From positions 372,001 through 436,000 of the forward strand of contig WTXD01000003.1 of the NCBI GenBank assembly GCA_022496205.1: DNA of 64,000 nucleotides. Direction: 5' to 3'. Shown here one piece after another: positions 33,677 through 47,494 of this stretch (position 1 is its first letter; each line of letters opens with the position of its first letter). The position numbers and the translations under genes are program-made. This DNA comes from Gloeopeniophorella convolvens. Taxonomy: Eukaryota > Basidiomycota > Agaricomycetes > Russulales. The notes below the pieces were generated by a model. The model did not search any database. It was not told the origin of the DNA and saw nothing but the letters and a program-made list of their open reading frames with translations.

Positions 33677-36010
33677 ATGGCGTCAGAGATTCCTGTCGAG
33701 CACGCCTCCAACACCGTCACCATCGACTCCCAAGTGCGTGCGGTAGCTATGCTATCAGGCACAATGAGTTGATACATCTGGACAGGACCCTTCCCCCAGG
33801 GTGTCCAGGATATCGCGTTCGTCTGACCTCGAAAAGGTCGCCATCGAATCAGAGAAAGCGGTTGAGCAGCCAGACATTATCTATGTAGGTGTAGCTCGCA
33901 AAACTGGGAGGATCTCTGCCCTAATCCAGCTACACAGGTAGTGTATGACGATGGGGATAAACGGGATCCCATGAACTTTTCATGGCAGCGAAAATGGACA
34001 ATGACATTCGTCGCCTGTCTTTTTACGGGTATCTCTGGTATGTGCCCACTTTCCTTCCGCATGCGTACCGATGACGAATTTCCATTGAATTTCCATTACA
34101 GCTGCTGCTGCTTCGTCCTATAACACCGGCTTTCCCTCCATGACTCGCGACTTGAACTGTACAAACTTTCAGGCTACAATCGGTCTTTCTGTGTATCCGC
34201 TAGGCTTTGGACTGGTCCCCCTGTTCACTGCTCCGTTTAGCGAGGAGGTCGGCCGAAGGCCTCTCTACCTCGTATCGGGGCTCGGCTTTATGATGATGCA
34301 CGTCATGGTTGCAGAGTCTGATCATTTTAATCGCTTAGCACGGCCACGCTCACTGACTTAACCTCGCCCAGGGCAAAGAACATCAACACCGTATCTTGCG
34401 AGGCTTCTAGGAGGGGCATTTGGTTCGACCGGCGCTACCATGGTTGGGGGTTCCATCGCCGACATATGGCAACCGAAAGAGTGCGGATTGCAAGAACCCG
34501 TCTACTGACACCGATGCTCAATGCTTGCGCAGGCGCGGCTTACCGATGTCGCTGTTTTCGCTGGCTGCCATTGGTGCAACAGGACTAGGTCCGGTGGTCG
34601 GTGCTTGGATTGAGGCTAACCATCGCTTCGAGTGGCGCTGGATACAGTGGTTTCATGTGATGTGCGTATATCCCCCACTTCTTTCCTTGATCTTCATTGG
34701 CATGCTTTATCTAGCGCCACAGGTTTCGTGCTCGCATCTCTGATTCTCTTCATGAGGGAATCACGTACGACCGTGATCTTGAATCGATTGGCCAAAAAGA
34801 AGCGCAAAGAGACCGGCGACGAAAGATATAAGTCTCATGCTGAGGTCGAAACGCCGAGCTTGAGAGCACTGCTTGCCATATCTTGCACACGGCCATTATG
34901 TGAGTTATCTCCAAGCCCGCCCTTGGTGGTTCTAACACGCTCCTCAGATTTTTTGTTTACGGAACCTATCGTCACCAGCCTCAGTGTACGTACCTATGAC
35001 TCTATGGGCGTACGTTTCCTCAGCGTTCCCCCTTCCAGCTGTGGATTGGTTTCGTCTGGGGTGTGTTATATTGCATGATAGAGTGCGTATCCTGATCACC
35101 TTCGCTTTCCTTTCTCAATACACCCGATAGATCTGTTGCGCCGATTTTCCAGACTCTCCATCATTTCGGCACTGGAGAGACTGGCACCATCTTCCTAACA
35201 ATGACGTAAGTCCTGATCCCTGAGGCGTGCACGTGTACAGCGATTCTGAACGTTGCGTCTAGCATTGGGAGCGTCCTCGGATTCTGTTCCAACCTACATC
35301 AGGAGCGCTTGTATCAGTGAGTAGTATATTCAAGAGCCCGTAATATTGTTGACGGTCAATTTTGCAGGAGAGATGTCAAAAGGCGTGGGCCGGAAGCGCG
35401 GCTACATTGGGCCTGTATATCAAGCATCATGTCTCCTATCGCTATGTTCCTTTATGCTTGGACATCATTTCCTCAAATACCTTGGATTGCAATGGCTATT
35501 GGCATCACGGTGAGTCTCGTTGGCACCACACTGATGGTGAATTCGGCTGATGATCGCACAGATATTCGTCTGGGCGTCTTTCATATTATACCTAGCTGCG
35601 TTCACATACCTTGCAGATTGGTATGTTTTGGCACGTTCCAATCCATTGCTACCATCTAATACATGTTATAGCTATGGCACCTACGCATCGTCAGCCATAG
35701 CGGCTCAAAGCTTATCCCGTATGCCGACCTTGACCCATTCTGGACATACTTTTGACATAAATGCAGGGAACCTGATGGGCATGGCATTCCCGCTGTTCAC
35801 AAAGCAGATGTTCGCCGCATTAACGTACAAGTGGGGCAACACGCTTTTCGGCTGTGTCGTGGTGCTGATGACCCCCATACCCTGGGTGCGTGGATCTTGA
35901 CGTCCCTGGCCTCGTGTATCGATAACGATGGTTGGTCATAGATCCTCTTCCGCTACGGCCCCACGATACGGGCGCATAGTAAAATCTCTCAACGCACAAT
36001 GGAGCACTAA
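33677..36010 (+). CDS. MFS drug/polyamine transporter, DHA1 family
   Basis: Predicted plasma-membrane proton antiporter of 12 membrane segments. Starts MASEIPVEHASNTVTIDSQ; the DPMNFSWQRKW segment before TM1 is typical of DHA1 (Tpo1/CaMDR1-like) transporters. Then FVACLFTGISAAAASSYN (TM1), the TM2-TM3 loop motif EEVGRRPLYLVSG (34,230-34,275), ATMVGGSIADIW, GLGPVVGAWI (motif C-like, about 34,583-34,612), WRWIQWFHVMF, LWIGFVWGVLYCMIESV, and NLMGMAFPLFTKQMF near the C-terminus. The tail is HSKISQRTMEH with TAA at 36008-36010. At least eight short introns. The segment near 34,390-34,405 before ARLLGGAFGS needs small indels. Substrate cannot be inferred. Confidence 0.85.
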
Positions 36011-37196
36011 TCCCATCCATCTCGTGGCGTAAACTGGTTATTTACTTACGCGAAGAGTCGAGACGGCATTCCCATTAGACTCGCCATCATGATCTAACGC
36101 ACCTGGCCCATTCGCCTTGCTAGCCAACGAACAAGTAAATTACGCCTGTAATGATTATTCATGTGCGGATTTCCCTCTAGCTAGAATCACATTCCCCGTA
36201 TGCGTCGCCTGTACACGGCCAAGTGCCAGAACCGTCCTGAGGTTGCTTTTTGCGAAAGTCACCGCGTTTTGGGCGATATTGAGATCTGGGGGGTGATTTA
36301 CGCTAGCCGAAGGTTGCAGCACGGTGAGATTCAGTTTGAATGACGGTACGGCCACAGGTTGAATAAGCGGGTCGAGCACGGGTTCGCATGCCACCGGCGC
36401 TGGCGCTGGCTCAACGAACCCCGAGGACAGCCTGAAAAGCATCCTCAGGATGGTTTGGGTCGCTTAGACGGAAAAGGAAACGGCCCCTGCCCGGCATCAG
36501 CGGCATATCATCGGACTGCCAAAGTGAATGACACGTCGTTGCGGCTGGCCCAAAATTCGTCTGCAAGTCGCGTTGCTCGTCTCTTCAACTTGAACTTGAA
36601 CTCCAAGTTCCACCCACTCTCGTGTGCCGCCCTTGCTCTCGTGTATTGAGATGATTAGGTCTACTGTATACTCCGTCTGTAGTACTATTGTATAGCATAG
36701 TAGTCACTTCTCCTGTACATGTACTTAATTCCAAGGTATTAGTTGTGAATGCAAGGCCCTGTTTTCAACATTCTGATTGCGTGAAAGCCCCCGGTGGTCT
36801 CCCCAATGGAAAGCGGGCTGAGACAGGCGACAGATATGAATGACTAAGCTCTCGGCTAGCCTCGCGTCCTGATTACAGCCTGCAACGCAACCTCAGGTTG
36901 GACTGAGAGCATCCTGAGGATCAACCTCGGCTATCCTGGCGTATCGTGTGCGAAAATAACCTCGTTTTGTCGCTACAGCCATCCTCTGTCATACGTCTCC
37001 CAGGCCAACCTCAGGGTGCTCCCACCACTTGGCCGTGTAGCCTGTCGGGGGGCAGTGTGTCACGTGCCGGCTAATTAAACAAGAAGTGTGGACTGGCGTT
37101 GGACTCACGGTTGCAACTGCAGCTGCACCACGACCTTGCACGACCTTCACCGCATCTGCGTTTACGAGTATTATGCTTTTCCCCTTCACGTTCAGC
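36011..37196. other. Intergenic region
   Basis: About 1.2 kb without a convincing gene. The palindromic heptamer CCTNAGG recurs at about 36,443, 36,889, 36,912 and 37,008. A CACGTG E-box lies at about 37,062. The first 100 bp hold the MFS 3' region; the end is the promoter of the gene at 37197. Confidence 0.4.
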
Positions 37197-38839
37197 ATGT
37201 CTGTTCCCGGTATCATGAATCCATTCAGTAGATCCCAAGATTCGTATGTCGATTCTAGCCCGCCGGTCGCAGCTACCCCCCCAACTCGCACCACCCCCCG
37301 CCGGGAGGAGAAGCCGCGGCCGCTCCCAGCTCATCGCCCTCATTCGTCCTCTTTGCCTATACCAACCCCGCTCGCCAAGAAGAGAGGCTGGCAGCCCTCG
37401 AGCCCGGAGCCGAGTGTCGCCACCGCTGTACCTACGTCGACCAGCGGGTACCTCGACACCCCTGCGAAATACCGCGACTTCACCATTACGCCGGAGGCAA
37501 GGGAGGAAGATGGTACGGGAGGGTCGGAGGCCGGTGCGTTCCATCTCCTGACAGGATCCGCATACATTCCGCCATCTACACGCGCCTGGGCGCCTGCGCG
37601 TCGTTTTTTTTTTCCGGGGGTCAACGCGACGAGTGCCTGCCGCATCATGCATAAAATGCACGTGCCTCGTGTACACAACGCCCTTTGCTCATGGCTCCCA
37701 TGTGCATGCGGTGCATCCTCTTCACCCTCATATATAGCCTCGCGTTTTTATGGGTAACCTTCGTACTTATGTTCATCTCTTTCCATGTATGCGTAGATCT
37801 CCCGCCTGCAAAGCGGCGACGCACTTTTGCGGGCACTATTGTTTCTGGCGCGGTGAGCGCTGCCCTTATCGGGACAGCTGTTGGCCTCACCGTCTATCGT
37901 TTGTGCGTTTTCACCTTCATTGTCCCACTGCTACATATGCTGACATCTTAGCCAGATGGAGGGATCGGGGCAAGCTACCCGAGCTGGAACCTCCACCATA
38001 TGAGCAGGGCGACTGGGTCGCCTCCGAAGTGAGCTCTCTCTTGAAACTCACCTTGGCTATATTTGTCTGACTCTGCAAACGTAGTCTGAAGCTGCTGCTC
38101 CCTCTATTAACGCTACCCCATCCACCCCTCGTCACAAAAAGACTCGTGCCACTCCCACTGCGGTGCGGCGGTCTGCTACTCGCCACCGGAAGACACGGGC
38201 CCAAGTCAAATTGCCTGTAAGCCCTCCTCGGCAAAGCCGTCAGCCGTCTCCCCAGCGTCCTGTCAATGTCCGACCCGAGTTTGACTTCGACAATTCGACG
38301 GAACCCGTTGACGAGTTTGACAAGGTATGCTTACAAAATTCCCTGCGCGACACAGCACTGACCATTCCGCATCAGATGGATTGGATGGGCAGTCGCCTTG
38401 CTCAGCTCATCGAAGATGGCAAGAAGGCCCTCGGGAAGGAGGTCGTTGTGATGTCCGAGGCACAAGAGGACGAAGAAGACGATGGAAGTGGTAATTGGGA
38501 AGAGGAAGTGGATCCCAAAGCCTCGATGAGCCGAACCTCGCTCTCAGGTTCCATCCGCCGTAAGGGCCGACCCCAGGCCCTGGGCACCTCATCGGCATCA
38601 TACTCCTCTCCCTTTCTGTCCCCACCCCCGACTGCTTCCCCGCGCCGACCACAGTTCACGACTGCTCACACCTACCACTCTTCCTCTGCTCTCCCATACC
38701 CTCTCATTCGCGCGGAGATTCTATTGAATCTGCCCGGTCGTACTCTAGTCTCCGTGAGGACGGTTCCGAATGGCAAAGCCCCGAACTACGGGACAGCATG
38801 GAGCGCGCAAGAGCGGCTTACCTTCGCAGTCGTCCATGA
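37197..38839 (+). CDS. Unknown protein with a single membrane segment
   Basis: Not recognised. Starts MSVPGIMNPFSRSQD (the Met at 37215 is an alternative). The N-terminal 100 residues are Pro/Ser/Thr/Arg-rich. After an intron a basic stretch (PPAKRRRTF) directly precedes a hydrophobic, Gly/Ala-rich segment (GTIVSGAVSAALIGTAVGL, 37,829-37,890), then a linker with WRDRGKLPELEPPPYEQGDW. The second half has an RRSATRHRKTRAQVK basic patch, an acidic EAQEDEEDDGSGNWEEEVD stretch and a Ser-rich region. Open reading continues in one frame, but a one-base loss near 38,698 is likely. With it the C-terminus becomes charged (SPELRDSMERARAAYLRSR) and stops at 38837-38839. Arg-rich residues before one membrane helix suggest an organelle or nuclear-envelope anchor; this is inference. 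Confidence 0.5.
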
Positions 38840-39319
38840 TGGGACACTAGGACTCTTTACTTCTTGCAGCTGTATCATAGTCAGGGTATGTGTTTTTCTC
38901 CTAGATGTACGAGAGACGAAGAAACCAAGGTTCAACGATGCTGTTGGTTCTTGCACTTGTCTTCCTTATCATTAGTATGATCATTTTTATGACCAGTTCG
39001 CAACGGTCGCAGTTACCCACACATTGTTTTTTTATATCGTCATTACCACATATTGCTTTGTCTATTGTCTACGAGTATTGTGTCAACGCTCTGATTGTTT
39101 TGACCACAAGCATTGGGGGCGGGACTCAGGCCGGATGCGGACGCGGACGCGAGGTGGTTAGCCGCCGCCACCGCGGTCCGAGCATCCAGCTATTCGTTGT
39201 ATTGCTCCCCCAATCGTGGCAACACTCCATTGTCCCTCAAGTGCACCTCTTTCGTTGACTCGGGAGCACTCACAGCTGCAACTCGCGCGTGCTAGTGACA
39301 CCCGAGCCCACAGCGACTC
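38840..39319. other. Intergenic region before the RabGAP gene
   Basis: About 480 bp: an AT-rich half (to about 39,110) and a GC-rich half. An exon of the RabGAP gene could lie in the GC-rich part, but I could not identify a convincing start there. Confidence 0.35.
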
Positions 39320-42300
39320 ATGGGCACCATAAACGCGCAGCTGAGGAACTTCAAGGAGCCCGATCGGGATGAGCAGTCGCTACTCTTCTTCTCGATCCCC
39401 CCGAGCCATGTCAAAGGGGTTGGCGCGGAAAAGGCCAGCGTCGAAAACGGCCAGCAGAAGATCGAGATCAACGCCGTACTGAGCCTCGCCGCCGAGGGCG
39501 CAGAAGACTCGTATGTGCGTGCTCTCCCGCCCTGGCGGTCGCGCGCGCTGAAGGAGTACACAGGCCGGGAAGCTCACCTCATTCCCCGTATCTTGCGTTT
39601 GCCAGCCTGGACCGCAAGTCTGTGCGCTTCACCATCCCGCTGTGCACGGTACGCAGGGTCGAGCGGCTGAATGCCCGGGCTGGCGTGTACGCGCTCAGTC
39701 TTTCACTGTGGCACGGTATGAAGATCGTGCGTAGCCACTATCGGTTCCCCGACTTCATGCAGCTATATTGTCTCGAGGTTGTGCAATTGACATCACTCCG
39801 CCCAGCCGCAGATCAGTTCTGTGCGATCCTGAGCTTGGCGCTCAAGCCGAGCTTCAGGCGGGAAAGATGAAGGCTGTGAAGCCGTTCTCCAAGACGTGTT
39901 ATTCGAGAACCTTGTTCTTGACACCTCTCCTGTCGCTGATAACGAACGTGAAGACGGGAGTTTGATTGACGGAGGCGAGAAAGTTGGCGAAGGCGGTGCA
40001 CCCGTGTTTCACGGCGGCCTTGGCCTCAAGTTCAAGTTCCCCGGTGACCCAAAGAAGTGTGTCCACCACTCGCTTCCGTGTCTCATGCTGATGTTCTCCA
40101 AGGCTCAGAGAGGCGTCCAAGACGAAACTGTGGACGACTTATTTCAAAGGTCAGATATTCGCCTCTCCGCGACGCCTTGGCTAATCAACCTAATCTAGTT
40201 CATGGTCGCCACCTTACCCTCCTTCGATATCCCCAGGCGACGCGCTTCGTGCAGGTGGCCTGCCGAACCGCCTCCGTGGGGAGATGTGGGAGACGCTTTC
40301 GGGCTCAATCTACCTTCGCTTTGCCAATCCTGGGCGCTACGAGCAGATTCTCGAAGAGAATAAGGGTCGCATCAACATCAACACAGAGGACATTGAAAAA
40401 GATCTCCATCGAAGTTTGCCAGAATACGCTGCGTACCAGTCTGAGGAAGGCATCAATGCTCTCCGCAGGGTTTTACAGGCGTATTCGTTCAGGAACCCAG
40501 AGACGGGGTACTGCCAGGTCGGTTTCATTCTCATGGCTACTTCGCTTTATTGATTTGCATGCGCAGGCAATGAACATTCTTGCTGCGGCCATTCTTATGT
40601 ATAATTTACCTTCACTAGCCTGCGTACTTTCTGACGTGACTACAGCTACTTGTCGGAAGAGCAGGCGTTCTGGTTGTTGGAAGTTGTCTGCGACCGTCTA
40701 CTTCCAGGATATTATAGGTACGGCGGTCTGCCAACGGTATGCTTCCCAGGCTCAACTCATTTACAGCCCATCTATGCATGGAACTCTCCTCGACCAACGC
40801 GTGTTCGAATCTCTTGTAACGCGTTGTTTGCCCGTCATCCACGAGCACTTCCAAGAGGTGGACGTACAACTATCGGTCGCATCATTACCCTGGTTCTTGA
40901 GCTTGTCTGTGTCGTCGAAGCTCGAACCCGGGAGATTTGCTGACGCTTCGCCCGTAGGTACATCAACAGCATGCCTATGGTCTTCGCATTCCGCATAGTA
41001 GATTGTTTCTTCTGCATGGGTCCAAAGGTCCTGTTCCAAGTCGGGTGAGTAATGCCAACCCCAGACGACTCGTTGAACTCACGACTCTTTGCAGACTTGG
41101 TTCGTTCCTCTGACATCGGTGAAGTCCAATGACTCACGTTTCACCCCTAGCAATCCTCAAAATCAACGGCGAGAAGCTCCTACAAATACAAGACGATGGT
41201 CAATTTATCCAGTGGGTAGCTTGCATGGCCGACAAGGACTATAGCGTTGACAATTAGCCATGCAGTCTCATGAGAGACTACTTCAGCTCTCTGGGTGAGT
41301 CTGCGCATCCGGAATCATCGGACTCCCGCGCACGGGCCATCACGAAGTTCCAAGAACTACTCCTTGTCTCTTTCCGTGAATTCGCTGTCATTACAGAAGA
41401 TACGATCTACTCTGAGCGTCGGCGCTTCCGTAACGAGATCATCACCAGCATTGAATCGTTCTCGAAGCGGTCATCGATCCGTAACCTCCGGACGCTTGAG
41501 AGGTTCAGCAAGGACCAGGTCGGGTTGATGTATGACGCGCTTTTCAAGGCCATCTGCATGGAGCCGCCACCAGCTCCGGTGCCTGCACCAATATCGCTAC
41601 TTGTCACAAAAGATGGCGTCGAAGAAAGGCCGGAAACGAGGATTGGACCCCAAACGTTCCGAGTCTTCCTCAGCGAGATTGTTACATGGGCACGGGACGA
41701 GAAGATCGTCACGAATGGGTTTCAGGTCCGCTATGCTGAATTTGCACGCGGGCGTGGCTAAGGACATGTCTCTTCACAGCAACGAGTCGATCGTGACGTT
41801 GCGGATCACGAGCTCATCGATCGCCTGTTCTTCTTCTGGGACTACTCATACCGAGGCGCATTGTCGTTCCAGGTAAGAGGCTCAGTGATTGACATATGCC
41901 CGGGTTTAACGCCGAGCACAGGACTTGGTCACAGGCCTCGACGGCGTCATGTTCAATGATCTCATGGATAACATCGAGTGGTTCTTCAACCTGCATGACA
42001 AGAACAAAGATGGCTTCCTCACAAGGACGAGGTCCTGACAGTTTCCGAGTCGTTATTGGTAGGTCATTCGCCATATCAGCTTAGCCGCTGGAGCTAAAGT
42101 TATGTAGTTCATTTTCCGGTTCGAGATTGGTGATGCATATCTTGGAGCGGTCAGCCGCTTCATGTCTAATGCGTTCGAGTACGGTGATGCTCTTTTACCT
42201 CGACCGGAAGGAGAAGACGAGATGAGGACAGCCCACCTCCTCAAATCGAGTCCAACCAACCTTACTTGAGCCTTGCCACGTTCCGCATGGTTGTGCTCGC

Positions 42301-43080
42301 CGACGAAGTTCTCGAATCATTCTTTGAGACCGATCTCTCCGCGTCCTTCCGTCTCGAACCTGTCCCGCTCATGGAGCTGCCACCCGCCAACAACGGTTTC
42401 CTCGGTGGCCTCTGGTCGAATATCGCGACCGACACCAACATGAAGTTGTTCCACAAATTCAGCGACGAGGTCGGGAAGACAATCGGACGACACCAGGTCA
42501 TCCATCGCCCGTCGATTGGACGGTATACGTCCATCGAGGACACGCGGCCGCGCGAGTCGCTGCTCACTCCCGCAATGCGCCACTCCTCGTCCAAATCAAG
42601 CCTCAGGTCCGCCACTTCGCCCACTGAGAGCACGCCACGTCGGCTGCCGAGGTCAAGCCTACGGTGTCGACCAGCTCGACCACGACTCTCGATACCTTGG
42701 TCGAGTCAGCGAGGTCTCCGGCGGACCTGGTTTCGTCACCTGTGTTCGATCCTCTTGCGCAGGCAACGAGCGCAGCGCACGCACTCATGGAGCGGACTCC
42801 ATTCGCGATTGACGACGCAGGGGACGAAGACTCAGATGAGGACTCGGAGGAAGAAGAGGAGCCCGACGATGTACTTGACGAGGTAAGGCATCTACTCCCT
42901 GCGGCATCGACGAACTGGTTGTTGAACATCCTCACAGGTGGATGCATTCCTCGAGGCGCACGACACAGGCGTCACGGATGCTGAGAGGGAGGTCGCGCAA
43001 GGTCAGTTGGGCGCGTTGCTTCCGATGCACAAAGCTAACGAAGTGTCTCTTTAGATCTGCGCACAGCGAAGCCGATGTAA
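39320..43080 (+). CDS. GRAM-TBC-EF-hand RabGAP (Gyp2/Mdr1, TBC1D8/9-like)
   Basis: GTPase-activating protein for a Rab-type GTPase in membrane traffic. A GRAM-like domain is seen near 39,320-39,720 ([20 protein letters not shown], then [15 protein letters not shown]). The TBC domain follows: [13 protein letters not shown], the arginine finger in [12 protein letters not shown] (about 40,393-40,428), and the glutamine finger in GYCQAMN, split by an intron (about 40,505-40,570). Then [15 protein letters not shown] and [12 protein letters not shown]. Further on an EF-hand loop DKNKDGF lies at about 41,996-42,016, after [17 protein letters not shown]. The C-terminus is acidic ([15 protein letters not shown]) with TAA at 43078-43080. 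At least ten short introns; several one-base losses are likely (near 39,840 and 40,200-40,270, for example). The start at 39320 ([14 protein letters not shown]) is uncertain, and upstream exons are possible. Confidence 0.8.
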
Positions 43081-43404
43081 GCTAGAGACAATGGACGGAC
43101 AGCTTATTCCCCAGTAGTGCATATTTAGAAATGGTGTTTTGTTGTTTTGTGCTACCCTCGCGCATACATATTACTTTGTACCACCAACTCACAGCAGCCT
43201 AGGCACACTCGAATCACAGCTTTGTTGGTCTTCTGCCACGTCTTATGGTATTGGTACAGTGTTTAAAGGTGTAAAAACTCGACGCCATTGTGAACAAGAC
43301 CTCTGCGAGACAGTGTGGTAAGGGCGACTAGTAAAGCAATGGGATTACACTAAAATATAACAACAGAGCGAAAGCGCAGCGCGGCAGGTTATGCGGCTCA
43401 GTGG
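43081..43404. other. Intergenic region between convergent genes
   Basis: About 320 bp, AT-rich, holding the 3' regions of the RabGAP (+) and the WD40 gene (-). No coding signal. Confidence 0.5.
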
Positions 43405-44891
<1,487 letters not shown>

Positions 44892-45202
44892 CAGTCGCCT
44901 TAGTAGCCTCCGAGTCGACGAAGCGGTTTGACTTTGGCCTTGGTGGGATCGAAACAGGCGGTATCGCGTGCGTCCAACCTGGTAAGTGAGCGCCGTCGAG
45001 AAGCAAATTGGTCCACGCGAAGTGGCGATGCACGCTCAGAGCGCCGGGACAGGATGATCGGCAGTCGACAATTCACTCGGCTGAAGCCTCGGAACCCCGG
45101 AGGATTCAATGCTACATGTGTGCACGTGGCCAACAGTATGAGATCGGTGACCGGGCCGTTCCTTCAACACATACTTCTTCTCATCACCGTCTCTGCGGGA
45201 TT
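44892..45202. promoter_or_regulatory. Shared intergenic region of SWD3 homolog and EngB GTPase
   Basis: About 310 bp between divergent start codons. No TATA box is visible. An open frame on the plus strand crosses it without a motif. It must contain both promoters. Confidence 0.4.
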
Positions 45203-46173
45203 ATGTCTCTGCGTCTTGGACGCAAGAATTCCTTAGATTTGGCATGGCAGCTGCTGCGCACGACGCCTCTGAATCTCACATATCCTCCCTACACAAACGG
45301 GGTGAGAGCATATGCGTCGCATAACATTACAGGAGTGTTCTCCCAAAACGCCCAATTCCTCGCCGCTGCTACCTCTGCCTCGTCTATTCCGCGCCTATCA
45401 GGTCTTCCAGAGGTAGTTCAAACCATTTGATGCGATTCTATCTCAACGTGCACTGAAGGTTATTGTAGCAGGTTTGTAGATCCAGCAACACTGGTGTTTG
45501 ATTCGGTTGCTGAACAACATTTGCCAGGGCGCGCAAATGTTGGGAAGTCCACCCTTCTGAACGGAGTGATGCAGCGAGCGAGGCTGGTTAACACCAGCTC
45601 GAAGCCTGTACGTTCTAATTAACCCCACTCAGCATATTGCCCGTAATAAGTTTCTTAGGGTCGCACCAAGACGCTATCGTTTTTTCGCATAGGACCTGAC
45701 CCCGGAAAACTTGTTTTGGTAGATGCACCAGGCTATGGCACCCGGGGCCGCCCCGAGTGGGGTCGACTCTTTGATCAATACTTGGATACTCGGCAACAGT
45801 GAGCCCCCTTCACCCATGGTCCTGTGTCATGGAAATAGACTAACTGAGTTATAGGTTATGTCGCGTCTACCTTTTGATTAACGCCAAGCATGGCATGAAT
45901 GAAGCAGATAAGCTCATGCTTCAGGACCTTGACCGTCGGATACAGTCTGGCCGGGCGAAATGGACATTACAAGCCATCATTACAAAGGCAGACTTACTGC
46001 CGTCACGTGGACTTGAAGGCAGTATATCTGATATACAGCAAACCATCTTTCAACACGCTCCGACCTGCCTACCTGCCATCACGACAGCGTCCCGCAAGGG
46101 TAATATATTTGGAATAGATGAGGTGAGGAAGTCCCTAATGGAGGCTTGCGGATTGGGACGATTATCGCATTAG
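45203..46173 (+). CDS. EngB/YihA-family GTPase, probably mitochondrial
   Basis: TRAFAC GTPase related to bacterial EngB (YsxC/YihA), a large-subunit ribosome assembly factor. Starts MSLRLGRKNSLDLAWQLLR, a basic amphipathic N-terminus consistent with mitochondrial import. G1 is VAGRANVGKSTLLN, assembled across an intron (about 45,478-45,533). RTKTLSFFRIG (G2 region) and LVDAPGYGTRGRPEWG (G3) follow, then TKAD (G4) near 45,987-46,000 and TASRKGN (G5-like) near 46,085-46,105. Introns also near 45,414-45,461, 45,608-45,659 and 45,799-45,854. Stop TAG at 46171-46173. The frame is intact with all G motifs present. Convergent with the pirin gene (101 bp). Confidence 0.85.
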
Positions 46174-46274
46174 TACGGTACACTGTTTCATTGTCTCCCG
46201 CAGCTTTGATATGGCAATGCTTTCAGGTTGCTGTGTCTTAAGATATACATGTGATGACCCAATACAGAGGAGCC

Positions 46275-47236
46275 TCATTCGATGTCAACGTCAAAGAGTA
46301 GGACCTCTGCTACAGAACTACCCAGATTCTCCATGTGCAACGCTTCCCCTGGCGACGCGTGTACGAACGCCCCATCACCCTCCTTCATCTCAACGGATTG
46401 ACTACCTATCTTTACCCGCACATGGGCTCCTCTGGCGCCCGCTTGGTTGAATCCTGACGTCTGCACAACTTGGAGATACGCCTTGCGCTCCCCTGCCGAC
46501 GAGGGCATTGCGCGGGAGATAGAGCGCTCAGGTGATAAAAGTGTTGCCCAAAGCGCAACATTGGATTGAACAGGCGCCGGCCCGTCTCCTTCACGATCCG
46601 TCAGCGCGCCGTCTGATCCGACGGGAGCGACGAGCAGTGCCCATTTGTCTCTCTTCTCGTCGTCTGTGAAGTGACTTGTGGGCCAGTTAAGTTGCAGGAA
46701 CCTCTGTTTACTACGGGGTGCGTACTCACCGAGTATAGTATTTCGGCGTTAGGCGACCCTTCCAAGGAAGAGCCCAGATTTGCACGAAATGCACGTCCTC
46801 GGATCCGTTGCAGACCTCGCTATGGCGAATGCCCGTGCCGGCAGAAGTAAGCTGGATGTCTCCTCGTCTCAAGATCTCGACATTCTCCATGCTGTCTTGG
46901 CTATGGTATCATGAGCCTCGAGAAACGCTTGACAGTACCTCTGCGGCACTTACTGCTTGAGCTCTCCTCGAACCAAGTATGAGAAGATCTCGAACTCCTG
47001 GTGGTAGTGGAAGCCGAAGCCATTGTCCACCTTCACGCGGTCCTCGTTGATGATGCGCAGCCGGCCGAAGGACTCGTGACCGTCAGCGAAATACTCACTG
47101 GAAACGGTGAGATTGTTGGCCTCATGGTGGACAGCGATACTTACGGCGGAACCGCAAAGGTGTATAGCGTCTGTAGCCAGTGTTTTGGCTGACCCCCTCC
47201 CCGTTTGATGTTCTCTCGAAGTTCGATTCTGGCCAT
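46275..47236 (-). CDS. Pirin-family bicupin protein
   Basis: Pirins are iron-binding bicupins; some have quercetin dioxygenase activity and the animal protein is a nuclear cofactor. Starts MARIELRENIKRGGGQPKHW; after an intron (about 47,090-47,142) follow EYFADGHESFGRLRIINEDR and VDNGFGFHYHQEFEIFSYL. The His pair and Glu in FHYHQEFE and the His in GTGIRHSEVC (near 46,810) match the cupin metal ligands. Later SYGW-type blocks are replaced by VHFVQIWALPWKGRLTPKY. The second cupin has VRVKIGSQSVEMKEGDGAFV and ends VLLFDVDIE. The stop is at 46275-46277. An intron at about 46,893-46,952 has GT-AG ends. Function in fungi is not established. Confidence 0.8.
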
Positions 47237-47494
47237 CTGTGCTCACGAGGTATCCAAGGCGATGTCAGTTACGAATCGGATCGGTTCGAGAGGTTTGGAA
47301 CCTGTATATCGAATGTGGCTCTCCGTCTTATAACGTTTCTTGCGAGCGGTTTGTCAGTGCATGATAGCGTAATCGTGATGTGTCAGATCTTTGTCAATCT
47401 GTGCATCAAAGCGCTCCAAAAAAGGAAGCGCGAAGAATTTGCTGTGGGCGGCGCGTAATTTTGGGTACGAGCAGCGCACGCGCAAAAGACATCC
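47237..47494. promoter_or_regulatory. Shared intergenic region of pirin and RSA4
   Basis: About 258 bp between divergent ATGs. No clear TATA box. No other feature seen. Confidence 0.4.
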
